From the NCBI RefSeq assembly GCF_008831285.2, contig NC_045142.1:1555001-1619000 (forward strand): a stretch of DNA of 64,000 bases, given 5' to 3'. Positions 38,144 to 52,030 of the stretch are shown piece after piece. The notes under the pieces were generated by a model that did not search any database, was not told where the DNA came from, and was given only the letters and a program-made list of their open reading frames with translations. The first letter of the stretch is position 1, and each line of letters opens with the position of its first letter. The translations under genes were made by a program, and so were the position numbers. The stretch comes from Nymphaea colorata (Eukaryota > Streptophyta > Magnoliopsida > Nymphaeales > Nymphaeaceae).

Positions 38144-41100
38144 TTACACCATGGATGCAATGGGTGTCCCACCATCGCCGCTATCTTGCCATCTGGAATC
38201 TGCCCTAAATTTGCAGACAGGACACGTGCCTTGTTGTCGTAACCATGGATCAATACAGTTTGTGTGGAACTGCAACGAGTATCCAATATTAGCAGGCTGC
38301 TAATGGCTTATCATGCTCAGAGTTTTTATATCTCAGACATCAATCCCATGCTAGAATGTGTTGCATGTTGTAAAACAATGCAGTTTGGCAACATTTCTGG
38401 AGCTCATACAGCACAACTTTTGTGAAAATAAACAAATAAAGATCTCCCTTCATGGAACTGCATCAGTTACATAATTAACAAAACTAGATAAAGCTATACA
38501 CACTATATGTATATATATATATATATGTACACACACACACACACACATATATATATATGAAATAAAAGATTCGGGAGAGGAGCCTTGAGAGAGAGAAGAA
38601 GAGTTCTCTACATGTGTCTGCATGTTATTACGTGAAGATACTACATGCATTAGCATGGCTAAAGAAGGTTGGAGAAGGGTTTTCTAGGTCATGATTAGTG
38701 TCTGTTTCAGTGTTGATAGCCATCACATCCCTATGTACTCCCAATCAAGAATACCACATTCACTAGGAAGCCATGTAAGCATAGTAATTTGGATGCAGGT
38801 TACTTCAGAGAAGAAATGTTGGATGACACTCAATGCATGATGCAAACGAAGCAATTGCACAAAAAGAAGTTTGTCAGGATCACTGTGATATTTGCCATAG
38901 TTAATATTTTTTTTAAAAAAAAAAGAAACAATAGTGCTTGTTCAAAACGTATCTTGCATCATTCAAGAACAAGGAGACGATCACAATAGAAACTTTAAGA
39001 AATTAATATGACAGCATAGGTGGTGACACTAATGTAAAGCAATATGCAGCTTAAAAACATGCCAAGGCTAAAAAAGAACAATTGCTTCATTGATGTCCAC
39101 TCAAATATCAATACTAAACAACAGGCCTGTTTCAGCAACACAAGCATAAAGAGACTGCAGGTTTTATTTACACAATAATAAAAACATAGGAGTTTCTATT
39201 GGAGCAAAGATAATCGGTAACATAACCTGATGCAAGCATGGCAAGCTACGAATGAGTTCTCCAATGTTGACTTGCTCCAAGCAAATGCTACATGTTAATT
39301 CATCTTGAGTGTCTTTCCCATTTTCTTCTGACTTAGCAGGCTCTTGTTTCTTCTGTTTCATGAAAATGAAAAGGACAAAACTTGGAAATATCATAAATGG
39401 CAAAATATCAAAAAGTGAACCACATTACATTATTAGAAATCAGGACCAAAAGCTGCTTAAATAAAACAGAAAGAGTAACAATTGATAAGTGGAAGCTTAT
39501 CAAAGAATTCAAGTTCCAGAGTTATTACCAACACAATCATGTAAAGATGATGCAAAATCTCACATGCTTCAGAGAATCCAGTTTTCTCAGGGAAAATCTC
39601 AGGAAAACAACTCTATCCAGGACAAACATACCATAAAAAATGAAACCAGCACTAGTACCATTACTAGTATGAACTGCCATCATTATTGCAGTTTTCTGAT
39701 CAAATGCATACATATATAATACCAAAACCATAGGGAGAATTTTGATGAAAAATTTTAAAAAGCAATACTTGATAGTTGATACTAGTTCTGCCAGTGACAA
39801 AAAAACATCCTTATCCCAGATGAGATGGTAATGCCAAGGGAATACCTCTGCTGAACTCCTGGAGGAGGACGAATGTTGCATAAACATACTATCACTGTCA
39901 ACAAAAAGGAAAATTTTCTTCAGAATTTCTTTTTTTGAACATTGAAACTGCTAAAGGATCACATGAAAAACCAGCTCAAATTTGCATGGACACTAAGAAT
40001 GGATAATGTGGTGTCCAGTGATTCTTGCAACATATTCTGAATTTGATGTGACCAGAACACAACTCAAATGTCATTACCCAGCAAGACAAATCTACAGCTC
40101 CTAGCCTTCAAGCCCATGATTGTGATGAAAGTTCCAAAAACAATGAATAATAGTTCCCAATATTCTGGTATCATCTTGCAATTGGTAGAAGAATGAAGCA
40201 TTGTGAGTTCAGACCTGCTCTGCCAAGAGCAGCTCTGCAACACTTTGGGGCAACCAAATGGTGACCCATTATGAAACAGTGATCATTGCAATTTCTAGGA
40301 TGAGTCCTACAATGTGACACCCACATTACAATTCACATGATTCTGCTATAACCCAATCGTACCATGAAGCCAAATAACTAGCCCATATTTGCATCAATTT
40401 CTTTAAAGTCCATAGTCACAAATAACGTCTCGGAGTTTTAAATGGCGAGCTTTTTCTCGGGCATAATACGGCGGGCTTGAAAAATACGGGGAAAAAAAGG
40501 TATTTTTAAAAAAAAATAAAATACAAAAATGAGGAAAAATAAAATAAGTGAGAAAATAATAATACAAACATCAAAAGATAAGTAGATTTGCAACAAATAA
40601 AAAATAGAAAATGAAAAAAAAAACTGTTTGGCATTAAAAAAATGAAAACAAAAGTGAAAAAATGCGAAAAAAGCGTTTTTTTGGTTTTTCATGTTTTTTT
40701 TCTAGTTTTAAATGGCATATCATTTTCTCGCGTTTTTTTTTTCACAGTTTTCGAAAATAATGCATTTTTTGTGACTATGCAGTTTAACTTAAACAACAGA
40801 TACAGCAGTGGTAAATGATGAACACATGAAATTTCGATGAGTTGATAAAATTGAAATTGTGAACCACGAAAATTATCATCCATGAAACAAAATCAGTACA
40901 TAGTAGAAAGAAGTATCAAAATTAGGAAGCAGGAAACATGCCTGTGTGACTCATTTACTGGAGCTCGACGAGATTGACCTTTATATTTGTGAACAGGAAG
41001 AGCATTAATCTCTTCCTCAGTCATCGATGGAGTTCCAGGAGAATTATCTGAATCCAGTGCCCTCAGAGCATCATAATCTGCAAAAAATGAATAAGCCTCA

Positions 41101-41895
41101 TTAACATCCTATGTTAAACAGGAAAATGCACAACACGTCCATGATCAGAAATGAAAGTGAAACACATAAATTCTATAGCATGTTTTATACCTAGATCATC
41201 AAATTCTCGGTCAAGCAGAGCAAGCTGAAGCCTGAGACCCTGTAATCTACCTCTTGTAGCAAAAGACATTGATGGAGGCACATGCAATCGCAACTCGGTG
41301 TGACCAAAAAGACCATTAGCTGTGGCCGCAGCCTGAGCTTGTGCATGAGCTTGAAGCTGTTGGCAAGTTGCATACATCCTAAGGCTTGTCGCCAAAAAGA
41401 AAACAGCCAATCCTATCCAAAGCTACATCCAGATATGAATTAATAAGAACATGCTTGAATTGTTCATAATAATGCCCTAGAACAAATCATATCATAAAAA
41501 GGATACCAGAAAGTTTGGGGACATTTGGTGTGAATTTAGAATCATGAACAGCAACACAACTGCATGACATAGAGAGACGATATTAGGAGAACATGTAAAA
41601 CGAAAACTAGTGAAACTCAGATTGATTGGTCAACCAAGCTAAAAGAGTACCTGTAATAAGGAAAGCCATTGAGTTTGAATTAACCTGCCGCCCTCCATGT
41701 ATACGCTGTAAATTTTTCCATTGGTTATCTCCAAAATCAGTAAATGTGTTCATCTTTTCAACATAAAAACTCACATAATCTCATTATGCAGAAATGGAGT
41801 AATGTAGATAACCATACCACAGAACGTCTTTCTGGTATGAATTCAGAAAAGCCACTTTCTATGTCTGCTCGAGTCCCTCGGAAAACGAAATTCAT
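38144..41895 (-). CDS. SDIR1: SDIR1-like RING-H2 E3 ubiquitin ligase
   Basis: Membrane-anchored E3 ligase; in Arabidopsis SDIR1 is a positive regulator of ABA, salt and drought signalling at the ER. Eight exons by splice signals and phase: 41895-41818, 41705-41651, 41559-41507, 41422-41191, 41077-40942, 39894-39846, 39352-39227, 38269-38144. The product is 284 residues, close to the family length. Two membrane segments lie at about residues 38-55 and 63-78. The conserved block [20 protein letters not shown] and the acidic [13 protein letters not shown] follow. A RING-H2 finger spans residues 222-262 with the exact spacing C-x2-C-x14-C-x-H-x2-H-x2-C-x10-C-x2-C. The start ATG at 41895 gives MNFVFRGTR, matching the family; an ATG 5 nt upstream runs straight into a stop. 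Intron 5 appears to be GC-AG. All key residues are present. Confidence 0.93.
38498..38559. repeat. (TA)n(CA)n(TA)n microsatellite in SDIR1 intron 7
   Basis: Mixed AT and CA dinucleotides in the last SDIR1 intron. Confidence 0.9.
40411..40780. mobile_element. AT-rich inverted-terminus element, copy 1 (SDIR1 intron 5)
   Basis: Starts CATAGTCACAAATAACG and ends TTTTTTGTGACTATGCA, so the termini are inverted. The interior is extremely A-rich, with phrases shared with a second copy at 47508-47818 (GTTTTAAATGG, ATAATACGG, ATCAAAAGATAAGTA, TTTGCAACAAATAAAAAATA). About 370 bp, non-coding, MITE-like. Confidence 0.75.
40940..40941 (-). other. GC donor of SDIR1 intron 5
   Basis: Exon 5 must end in phase 2 to join exon 6 (49 nt, TGATAGTATG) in the family frame. 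The only suitable junction is CACACAG followed by GCATGT. The GT sites in the exon (AAAG/GTCAAT and CCA/GTAAAT) give wrong phases. The partner acceptor is TTGACAG at 39895-39896. Confidence 0.65.
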
Positions 41896-44060
41896 TTCAT
41901 AAGAAATTGGAGTCTTCAAGAGAAGTGAAGTCTGATGCCTCCACAGAAATCCTCACATCCTGTCAATTCAGCAGGGACAGGAAGGCTAGAATAAGAACTC
42001 ACACTAGCATCTTACAGTTGGTAATGTGTTTGTCACACTGTTGAATAAAATTTAGAGTGAATAGCAAAAATATTGAAATCTAATATAGAAAACAACTAAA
42101 TGAATTAAATTAATAGACAATAAGTGAAAAAAAAAATAATGTCTTATTAATTATTTTTCAGAAACATTTCATGCCTTATATATTCCAACAAGGCCCATAT
42201 CAAGATTGCATATTAATTAAATGCTCTGCTACAGAAGTCTAAGTAAGAATTTTAGTGGCCTTGGATCATTTCATTATGTTGACTAACTTCCATATACTTT
42301 ACACTTTAGTTTGGAGTCTTTGGACTGTACCACTATTTCCAATCAATATGGCACAAGATGCTTAAAGAGACTAAATAAACCTCATCAAAAGAGTCATTTT
42401 GCAACCATCCCATTGGCCCAAAACTTTATGCATAACTCCATTGTCCAGTTTCAGGAAAATTGACAGTTTCTAGCATCTTTAAGGTCAAAACCTTTAGACT
42501 CACAACCTTTTCTAAATTTTTGAACTTTGAACATAAGAAAAAACCTGAACAACATGAGCTACTGAGTTGGCAACTAAGCTGACAGCAGTTATTTTTAGTT
42601 GAGAATATACTTTTATAGAAAAAAAATTGATGTACAGAAGCTTCGATAGAAACTAAAGAGAGTACTTGCTCCTCCAACATACAATAAAGTAGGAGCAACA
42701 TCACTCAAACAGGGTTTAAAAATTTAATGTACAAACCATCTATATAAACTAATAAGAAGTAACTTGCTTCTTCCCAAAACAAGCTAGTAGCAGCAGCATC
42801 ACCTAAGTAGGATTTACTTCAGACTGAAGAGAGGTGCAGAATATGAGATGAAGTTAATTTCTTTAGATACATTCGCAGACGGACATACAGACCATGGAAG
42901 AAATCCTTCAGCGGCAATGAGAAACCTTTGCTTAGTGAGTGCTTAGAGTGAGTGCCTTCTAAACAGAACCTAATAATGCACACTCCCAACACCACCATAT
43001 CGTCCCACTAGATAAGGGGACAAAGGCCAACATATTGTTATCTCATTCAGGGGACAGAAAAGTATTCACAAGATGACAATGGTCACACTATTAGACAGAG
43101 CAGTCGATAGAAAGTTAAGCAAGACGGCAATAAGAGAACCACAATATCACAAATTATTAAACAATGAAAGTTTCCAGACAACCCGCCCATTTGAATGACT
43201 GCAGAAATGCCCCCAAACGAACCATGAAGAAGGAAGAAACCAGAATCCCAGCATTGACAGAGTGGCGATAGACTATACGGATTACCAACATCCTAGGACA
43301 CAGAATTCACTAAAAATAGCACTACCCTCATAAACGACCAGACCAAAGGAGCAAGATAAATAATCTCATCTTTTCAATCCGAAACCAAGTGTAAACCGAT
43401 CCCTGCCCGTATTCCCAATAACAAATGGGGCAAAAAATTCCAACCCAAATAAACCCTAAACGAGCATCCTTTTGTGAACTTCCAATTGCCAAGAAACTAA
43501 TTAAAAATCTTTCAAAAGGTGGTAACGAAAAATCCACCAAAAAATGGCAAAGAATTTCTAGAAATCAAAAGCACAACAATAAGGCCAGCACAGTAACCAG
43601 CACTATCTACACGTAACTCCCACAAAAGCTCGAGCCAGTAGCAGATCATCCGCTTCGAACAAACCCAATTTGTACTAAAGTTGAAAAATGCAAGAAGTGG
43701 AAAAGATTACAAGGAAAAGTGAGACACGCCAAGCTTTCTGCTGGTCACGAACACGCGATCCCCGAATCAATCATCGCCAAAGGGCTCACAGCCGACGGAG
43801 TTGCAGAAATTTGAAAGAAAAATGAACATCAGCCAACGCATACATTTGGGGAACGACGATCCTGTCCGAAGATGAAGACGGATCGAGTCAAGACACTGTT
43901 CGTTCTGACGTTTCCACAAAAGCGTCTGAGGTCGCTCCTGCTGCACACCATCCTGACCGGTGAGGTTTCAGTCTCCAGAACACCCCGAGTCCAAAGACGC
44001 ACGCCCGCGCCTGATTGACTAGGCTCGAGCACGACCCTGACTTCTCTTCGATTCATACCA
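41896..44060. other. SDIR1 5' UTR, probable 5'-UTR intron and promoter
   Basis: Immediately upstream of the SDIR1 ATG the minus strand reads through a leader to an acceptor-like TTGACAG (AG at 41961-41960). This suggests an intron in the 5' UTR; the donor and the first exon were not located but may lie near 43.7-44.0 kb, where composition becomes more GC-rich. ORFs in this interval have no recognisable domain. Confidence 0.4.
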
Positions 44061-44146
44061 AATGACGCTGTTGATTCGATCTGCTATACATTTAATTTAA
44101 CGGAAATTTTTTTTTCTCTTTTGTTGTTTCTTCAGGTCCGAGCCCG

Positions 44147-44290
44147 ACACAACCCAGACTGATCTAATTTTAATTTAAAAAATTACATAAATAAATGTAA
44201 TATATAATATGATATTCAACACAACCCAGACTGATCTAATTTTAATTTTAAAAATTACATAAATAAATGTAATATATAATACGATATTCA
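44147..44290. repeat. 72-bp tandem duplication
   Basis: Copies at 44147-44218 and 44219-44290 of a unit beginning ACACAACCCAGACTGATC. They differ at only a few positions. It lies just beyond the SDIR1 upstream region. Confidence 0.9.
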
Positions 44291-45105
44291 TAATGAAAAA
44301 ATAAAAATATACAAAAAATAATAAATATAATAATATATTATTTACATTATTAGGCTGAGAAGGTCTGGCCTGGGGCCTCATTTTGCGGCTCAGGCTGAGG
44401 CCTGAAAGCCTGTTGGGTGTTGGGTATAGCATTAGTTGGAAATCAACTTTTGAATTGCAAGATGATAAAAAAAATGCATGACATTTTACAAAGAGTCAAT
44501 ATTGATATGCATTGGGCCGTAATTGCCATATTGACTGGTTACTCATAGGAATGTCACTGGACATTGAATGTGCCATTTTCATATCTGATTTATTATTCGA
44601 ATTCTCGAATATAAATGAAGAAAAATCTATATCACATATGAATTCGATTGAAATACACAATTCAAACCTGTATGCATATTACATTCATTGTCACATCTCC
44701 ATCTAAATCCAACTTTTAAATACACAACTGAATATGAAACACAAAATGATGTGTTAAGGGTTGCCTTTCAAAATATATAGATGTTGAAAATAGGATATTT
44801 ATTTGAAACTGAATTTGAATATGAATCTGATTGGAATATTGGATATCTTTTCAAAACCAAATCCCAATTCAATTAAGTGACATTTCTTTTAGATCTAAAT
44901 CAGACTTGATTTCTTCATTGGATGCTAATATTCTTTCATATCCAACATTTTTTAGGCAATTCAATCACATATCTTATCTAAACCCAATCGCATCCCTAAT
45001 TGCATGTGTGATATAAAGGCTCATATAATCTTTTTGAAAAAGCGTCCAATATGTACAACTAGTGATAGCATATAAATAATCGCTTGTGTCCCCACACACA
45101 CACAC

Positions 45106-45136
<31 letters not shown>

Positions 45137-46450
45137 ATCTGCATCTTATCGGATGGCAAGAAGCAAAATTTTTAAAACTGGCAAGTGTGTTTCCTAATTC
45201 ATATATCTGCATTGCACACTACAAATTTCATGTTTGTTCCCAACTTCTATACAGTGGTAGAGACAAGATTTTTTTTGGCTGATGGGCACTCGAGGCATCA
45301 AATCAAGTCCACCGCATGCAATTTTTAGGTCGTGGCAATGTAATTTTGAGTATTTCTTGTGAAACTTTTGACACCAAGCCCTCATGTACCTCCGCCACAG
45401 CTCCGATCCCAACAAATCCATCCACAATCAGCCAGCAAGGAGCCGGCGTCGGCGCGGCTGGCACCACCTTTACGACATTGCTAAGTTTCCGGCGCTGCCA
45501 TGACTGCAATCACAAGCCAATGGTGAACGGCCGGCAAGCAATGGTTTCACGAGTTAGTAGTGAAATTTATGTTAACTGTGGCTGCAATGGAGTTTCTTTC
45601 CGTGAATTGTGGACCAACGGTGGTCCATAGCGGTCAATTATTAGGTAAAACTGACCTCACGGAGTTGTCCTTGTAACCTATGGTGGCTGGATCTTGCCCA
45701 TGGTTTACGTTTCAAAAAGAGTTTTTTTACCATCAAGATGTTAGGAGAGTTACTCCAAAAAAGCCAAGCCTCTCTCTCTCTTATATTTCTATTTTATCGG
45801 CTCTCTTTCTCTCTCTCCTCATGTCATTGGGGGTCTAAAGCTGCTTTAGAACTTTAATGGAGCGCAGAGCACCTGTCAACTAAGTGTTGCACACCCGCCA
45901 TTTGCAGTCCAAATGAGCAGCACCCATGAGATGACCAAACTTTTATCAGTCCACGAATTCAACTAGCTACATATTAATAATGATCACATCATGCAATGTG
46001 ACCGACTTTTCCAAAGAGATCATCTGCAATACCGGCCGGTTATTCTTTATTATAGACGGCCAGCAATATGAATATATGCCATGCAGTTAGGTTCTTCCAT
46101 CCGAAACAACCAATTGGATTGAGAATAGTTGAATGAGGCCGACTGGGGCTGGAAAATGAAGAGGTACTGATGACCAGATCAGCTCCCGTTTAAGAGTTTG
46201 CAGTATTGGTGCCTACCCATTCAGGTGGTTTATTACTGAGCCAGGTACTAGCTGACACAAACCGCTGAGATTTAAACTGGTTTGGGCCCTCACTCTTGGG
46301 TGGCCATGATTCGGACCCAAGCCCATACTAGGGTAAACCTGCTGGATGTGCAAGTCCTTGAAAGTGGGTCAGATCCAGTACAAGAGTTTTGGCAATGTTG
46401 GCTTTAGCCAATCCATCTTCGGCCTGGCTACGAATACACTTAAGAAGTTG

Positions 46451-46603
46451 TTTGGTAGCAGGGATACTTTGTGAATGTCTCATGAATTTATCTTAAAGAT
46501 TGAGGTAAATTTATGGAATAATAGTTATAGTATTATATGAATCTACCTCCAGTTTTTAGAGTAGTAAATTCACGAGACATTCACAAAGTGTCCCTTCTAC
46601 CAA
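46451..46603. mobile_element. TTTGGTAGCA-type MITE
   Basis: About 153 bp. The first 40 bp (TTTGGTAGCAGGGATACTTT onward) are inverted at the end (ending CCCTTCTACCAAA). Arms share TTTGTGAATGTCTC and TGAATTTA. Related copies lie at 51875-52030 and 60058-60209. Confidence 0.85.
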
Positions 46604-47507
46604 ACGAATCCTAAACATCTTGGGCCTGACCTGTTTGCAAACCTAACTCAAAGTGTAAGTAATAGTGGTCTCTGCTACCTCATCAGCGCAATCACAAGCT
46701 GAGTTTTGATGCTTTCACAATTTAAGCTTTTATGGGCTCAAAGTGGGCGAGAGCGGCCAGGATTTACAAGTCTCTAACACAAAATATGGGTCCAAGGCGT
46801 ATAGTGCGCACTCTAAGCTATCAGGTGCTTAACTGATACAGTGCCAAAGCCATATGCGGGCCTGTGCGAGGCAGTTGCCCACACAAGCCTGAAGGTTTTC
46901 AATGAAGAGTGGACCTGAGTCCTGAGTCCTGGGTCCTGCCATAAAAGAGCTGCAGACTATATTGATCTGACCATGTTTCTTCTTGCCAGACCGAATTAGG
47001 CATACCAGTTAGGGCTAGAGGACAGCAATAAACGCACGCATTCAATCTCTTGCAGGCCAACATGCATGTAGATCTGGATACTCATGCTGAAGAATCTAGT
47101 ATTAATTAGAACCAATTACTCGAGTGTTCTTCGTATTGTAAAAATGTTATTATGTTGTTATTAAAAGCAAAAGCACTAGAAATCTAGAACTACCGGGTTC
47201 CAACATTCTAACCTCTCCTTAATCAAATGGTAATTGTGACATTATCCTCTCCAGTTGAGTCCATTGGAAAACTTGAAATCTCTGGTTAAGGGGCACGCCG
47301 GGGCGCACCCGGATCTAGCGGGCACAGGTCATATGGCTGGACCCAGGACCCAAGTCGATTTTCTATTTAGAACCTGCAGGGTCATGTGGATAGTTGCCCA
47401 CATGTAGATATCAAAAATGCAAATGGTTCAAATATACTTGGATGGCCTAGTGGGTAAGAAGAAAATCTAACAGCCATATGTCGGCCATTTAAGAGCTAGG
47501 TAAACAT

Positions 47508-47818
47508 ATAGTTACAAATAATGTTTCGAAGTTTTAAATGGTGAGGTTTTTCTTCGGTATAATACGGTGAGCTTAAAAAATAGAAAAAATACGGTAAATT
47601 TTTAAAAATTTAAAAAAATTAAGAATGAGGAAAAATAAAATAAGTGAAAAACTAATAACACAAACATCAAAAGATAAGTAAATTTGCAACAAATAAAAAA
47701 TAAGAAATGAAAAAAAAACCTAGTTCTCATTAAAAAAATGAAAAAAGTGAAAAAAAACTCGAAAAGCACATTTTTAACGTTTTTTTGTTTTAAATGGTAA
47801 TTAATTTATCGACTATGG
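47508..47818. mobile_element. AT-rich inverted-terminus element, copy 2
   Basis: Second copy of the family seen at 40411-40780 and in the same orientation. It is more diverged at its ends (ATAGTTACAAATAATG on the left, GACTATGG on the right). Confidence 0.7.
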
Positions 47819-48677
47819 TAAACATGATCTTCTACCTCAAGGGGCTTAGTGCAACTAAACAGCAAAGCAGTTCAATTCAAGAGGTTTGAAGCTCATGCGG
47901 CTGTTGTCATGTTCCAGTGTGTTATTCCTTGTGATTGTCCACCAAGAATCTTACATCTTGAGCATGGAATTCTTAGAGCCTTTCAATTTGAAGCTTTTGT
48001 GCTTCCTGTTTTCTCAGCTATAGCACAAAAATCACAGTGATGAAATCTCAGCATCAAAAAAAGAAAAGAAAATAATTTCCTGTCTCCAATTTAAAAGTTG
48101 CAGTTTGTTGGTACATGAAATAATTAGTAGGACGAAGACGAAGGCAGGAACATTATTTTTTGCTTGCAATCTAAATGCTACGACCAGATGGGGTGTACTA
48201 CCAAGTCATAAATAGTTATTGAATGAATTCGCAAACCAAGGCCTACATATCAGAACCCTTTGTACAAACTTACATAAAGATGAATCCTTCTTCCTGCCGA
48301 CTCATTAGATTGGGTCTTTGAATGCTTTGATCATAGTGGTAGTGTTCATAGGAACATAGCAGAAGGAGATCAATTTCAGAAAATTTGTAAAAGGGGCCTC
48401 TGACGGGAAACATTCATTTTGACAGAAATGAGGGAAAAAAATGTTGCGCATCTTAAAGATATAAAACATCTTTTGTTGGTTCAGTTGTGGTTCTTCATGG
48501 TGGGGATTTATGTTATTTTACGTCAAAAATAATATTTTGTGTTGGGGTCTTTGAGAACTTATAGAGCACTCATTTATTAAACATTAAAAGTTTACTGTAG
48601 TTTTGTATCCGTATTTCACACAACTAATTCAAGCTAATTAACTCGTTCTTGAACGTGCCTCATGCACATTGCTGAAG

Positions 48678-48681
<4 letters not shown>

Positions 48682-48770
<89 letters not shown>
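48682..48770. repeat. (TA)n(GA)n microsatellite
   Basis: About 30 TA units join directly to about 14 GA units. Confidence 0.95.
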
Positions 48771-48772
<2 letters not shown>

Positions 48773-51700
48773 TAGTAAAAGCCAGACCATTTTGATAAGG
48801 AACAAGAACCAGGTCAATTAAATTTAATTATGAAAATATATTTTTTACAATCTAGTCTTATAGATATGATCTTAAGAGTAACTTGGTGATAAACATATAT
48901 TGATTAGTTATTTGTTTTCTTACTTAACTAATTTTTTTTAATAATAAAAAAATGCACAGCTCTTATAACATTAAAATTTTGACAGTAGAAAGATCAATTT
49001 TTTTTTACAAAAATGACTTAAATTAAACCATGATTTTATATTAAATTAGTGTTTATAAACACATTTAAAGTTTTTTATTTCGTTTAAAACTCTTTTCAAC
49101 ACAAATTTAAGAGGTTAGTTTTTCATCCGTACCCAATATAATATATATATATATATATTTCATGGATAAAAAACAGACCCTTTGATTTTGATTTTTTAAA
49201 TATTTTCTGTTTGCAATATAACCTTATTGATAGACCTTAAGAATGTGTTGATGCAAAATATATGTTAAGTTGATCATTTTTTAGAATTTAATAGTGTTTT
49301 TATAATAGAAAAAATGAACAGCCCTCATGACATGATAATTAAAAAAAAATCAACATTGTTCACGAAAGCAACTTGAATCAAACCATGTTTATATCAAAAT
49401 AGTCTTTATAAACATATTCACCTGTTTATATTTTATTTAAAATAGTTTTTTAACAAAAAAATCAATAGGTGTGGCTTTTATCCCTGACAACAGCAGGTAG
49501 AGCAGTGCTCGTGTCGATGCTGTGGTTAGCCGCCCGTCGCCATACGCAAACACGAGAATAATACGTCCCACTAAAGAAAAGGACATTCATTTTGTGTATA
49601 TATATATGTATATATACAGTCGTGTCAACTGTCAGGCTCAATCCAACCTAATATCTCCGCCATTTAATCAGGCTTCACAAATGATATGCATGGACCACTA
49701 GAAGATACATACGTTCGAAATTCATGTCAAGTCACAAAAAATGAGTTGTGCAATTATAAACAGAAAACTTACTAACCAGGAAGGCAGTACTAGATGATTC
49801 TTCAATACATTCATTACTATTTTAAAGAATTCACATTAATATAACAAATTTATCTTGCAAACTGAATCTTCTTGAAGTAGGAAAAGGACTTCTATGGAGA
49901 ACACAAAAAGGGATGAACAGTTGCATTAGCTATCAAAGCTCAGTAATTGCGTGGGAAATAAAATCTTTTGTTTTATCGCTCGGAGTAACGTAGAAGGCTT
50001 TTCACCAGAGGGGAGAGGGCGTTGTGGAATTTTTTTAATGTTTATTTAGGAAAAACTGTTTTGGACACAAAAATAGAACCTTAAGATTTTGGTTTGTTTT
50101 CGCCCAAAAAAATAGCATACTGAAACATGACAATGACCACAAGATTCAAATATTAAACCTTTTGAATGAGACTCATCTTACCGGCCGGTTGCACTGTGCC
50201 CTTTGAGATAGAGATGGGTTTGTCATCACGTCGGAGCGGGAGGAAGTGTGGAAAAGGATAGTGAGGTTGATGTGTTCCTCGTCTAGCTCCTTCTGCACGT
50301 GGTAGCGTAGATTGGGTTGTCTGCCGCCACAACTTGCAAGCTTTTCATTAAGTCATTGATGGGAAGATGAAAGCCTCTCTCTCTCTCTCTCTCTCTCTGG
50401 TTTTTAAGACTGATAATAATTCCAATTAAACATGCTGCTGCTCCCTATTACTGCAATGAAATGACATGTACAGAAGAAGAAAGCGATCAAGAGGATGCAT
50501 GACATCAAGATTTAATTTAAAAACCACAAAAACTAGCAACATATAAGACTGATAGTAATTCTTTAGCAACAGCTAAAAGAAGTCCTCTCTTTCTCTTTCT
50601 ATTTGAGTGTCTTTGCCGGGTTATATCTCTCCATTTGTTATCTTCAATAGTCATCGTTCAAGTTTAGCAGAAGCAGCAGTAACAGAACTCTGTCTCTGTC
50701 TCTCGTGGGTATCTCTGTACTTTACAGAAATTTTCAACCTTCTCTGTATTATAAAATTGGTCGAAATCTTCAACCTTGTAAGCAGCCGTAGAAAAGACTC
50801 TCTCTCTCTCTCTATCTCTCTGTTGGGTATCTTATTTAACTTTAATAGAAATTACCCAATTTTAGCAGCGGATCACAGAGCTCTCTTTCTCTCCCACACC
50901 AATAAACAGGCAGAGCAGATCAGTTCTTGGGTTAAATTTAATATTCCATCACAGTCACAGTGAAGATCATGTGAACTCTGTTTCCGCACACATCTCGATC
51001 AAATGATGTCTGTGGTAGGGATTGATCAATGGGCGAGATTCGAGAAGGGTGGCATACCATTTGACATGTGTCTGTGTAACAGGCAACCGAAAGCGCCCTC
51101 GAAATTAGCTGGGGGCCACTTTTAGAGCGCACTTGTCCGGCCAGCTTTTTCTTTGCGGAATTAGATGGGTTTAGATGGGCCGGACTCATGACTTCGTCAA
51201 CGGATATATGTACTATAGATAAGAAGTAATATTCTAAATGTAAATAAGTGAGCCAATAGCTGGTAGGCGGCCAGTTTTCGTTCAATTTCACCGGCACCAG
51301 CCACTTAATGACACATGCTATGATCCTAAGGGCGGGGAGATCAGTAGTCTTAGGATTTAATTATGCCGCCAAGTGAGTGACAAAGTCTTTCACCCGGAGA
51401 GTAGTTGATTTTTCTCAAAAATAAGCATTTTATTGAACCTGTCTCTAACCCCGCACCACTAAATGGGTCCGGGAAATGCAGGTGGCTGACCCGCCCTTTG
51501 CAGCCCAGTCAGGACCCTGGAGTGCACCTGACACAACACTAACTCAAAATTTTTTGGATCATTTGATTGAACTTATCGGGATGTACAGGATAGGGCACCA
51601 ATCGCTGGTCAACCATATGGTTGGATTGTAAGCCCACCAGTTGATTGCAATTGAGCTGGATCCAACCTTCTTAGCTGGACCCGACTGCAGCGCTTCACCT

Positions 51701-51874
51701 TTAATTCTGGTCGTGGCCTGGAATTTGGTCCTCAAAGCAATATGGAATTGGACTAAGATGCATTTAGCCAACCTGGATTCCATATAGAGACTTTCAGGTT
51801 GGCAGGTGAGACACTAGTCCATATTGGCTGGCCCAAACGAGGTCCGGACACAGCAAAAGGTGTTTTATTGATAG

Positions 51875-52030
51875 TTTGGTAGCATAAACATTTTATGATT
51901 GTCTCATGAATCTACTTTAAAAATTGGAGTAGGTTTATGAAACAATGGTTTTAGTATCTAATGAACTTGCCTCAATCTTCAATCTTTGAGTAGATTCATA
52001 CAACACTTACAAAATGTCTTTGCTGCCAAA
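51875..52030. mobile_element. TTTGGTAGCA-type MITE in the left arm
   Basis: Starts TTTGGTAGCATAAACATTTT and ends AATGTCTTTGCTGCCAAA, with inverted arms sharing the family's CTCATGAATCTAC phrase. The same insertion is in the right arm. Confidence 0.8.

Larger units (their letters stand above)
44061..51190. other. Gene-free repeat-rich intergenic DNA
   Basis: No gene recognised across about 7 kb. Holds a 72-bp tandem duplication (44147-44290), a (CA)n(TA)n microsatellite near 45098-45135, a MITE (46451-46603), an AT-rich element copy (47508-47818), a large TA/GA microsatellite (48682-48770) and CT runs near 50372-50398. ORFs at 45316-45630 and 50607-50963 lack recognisable domains. Confidence 0.5.
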
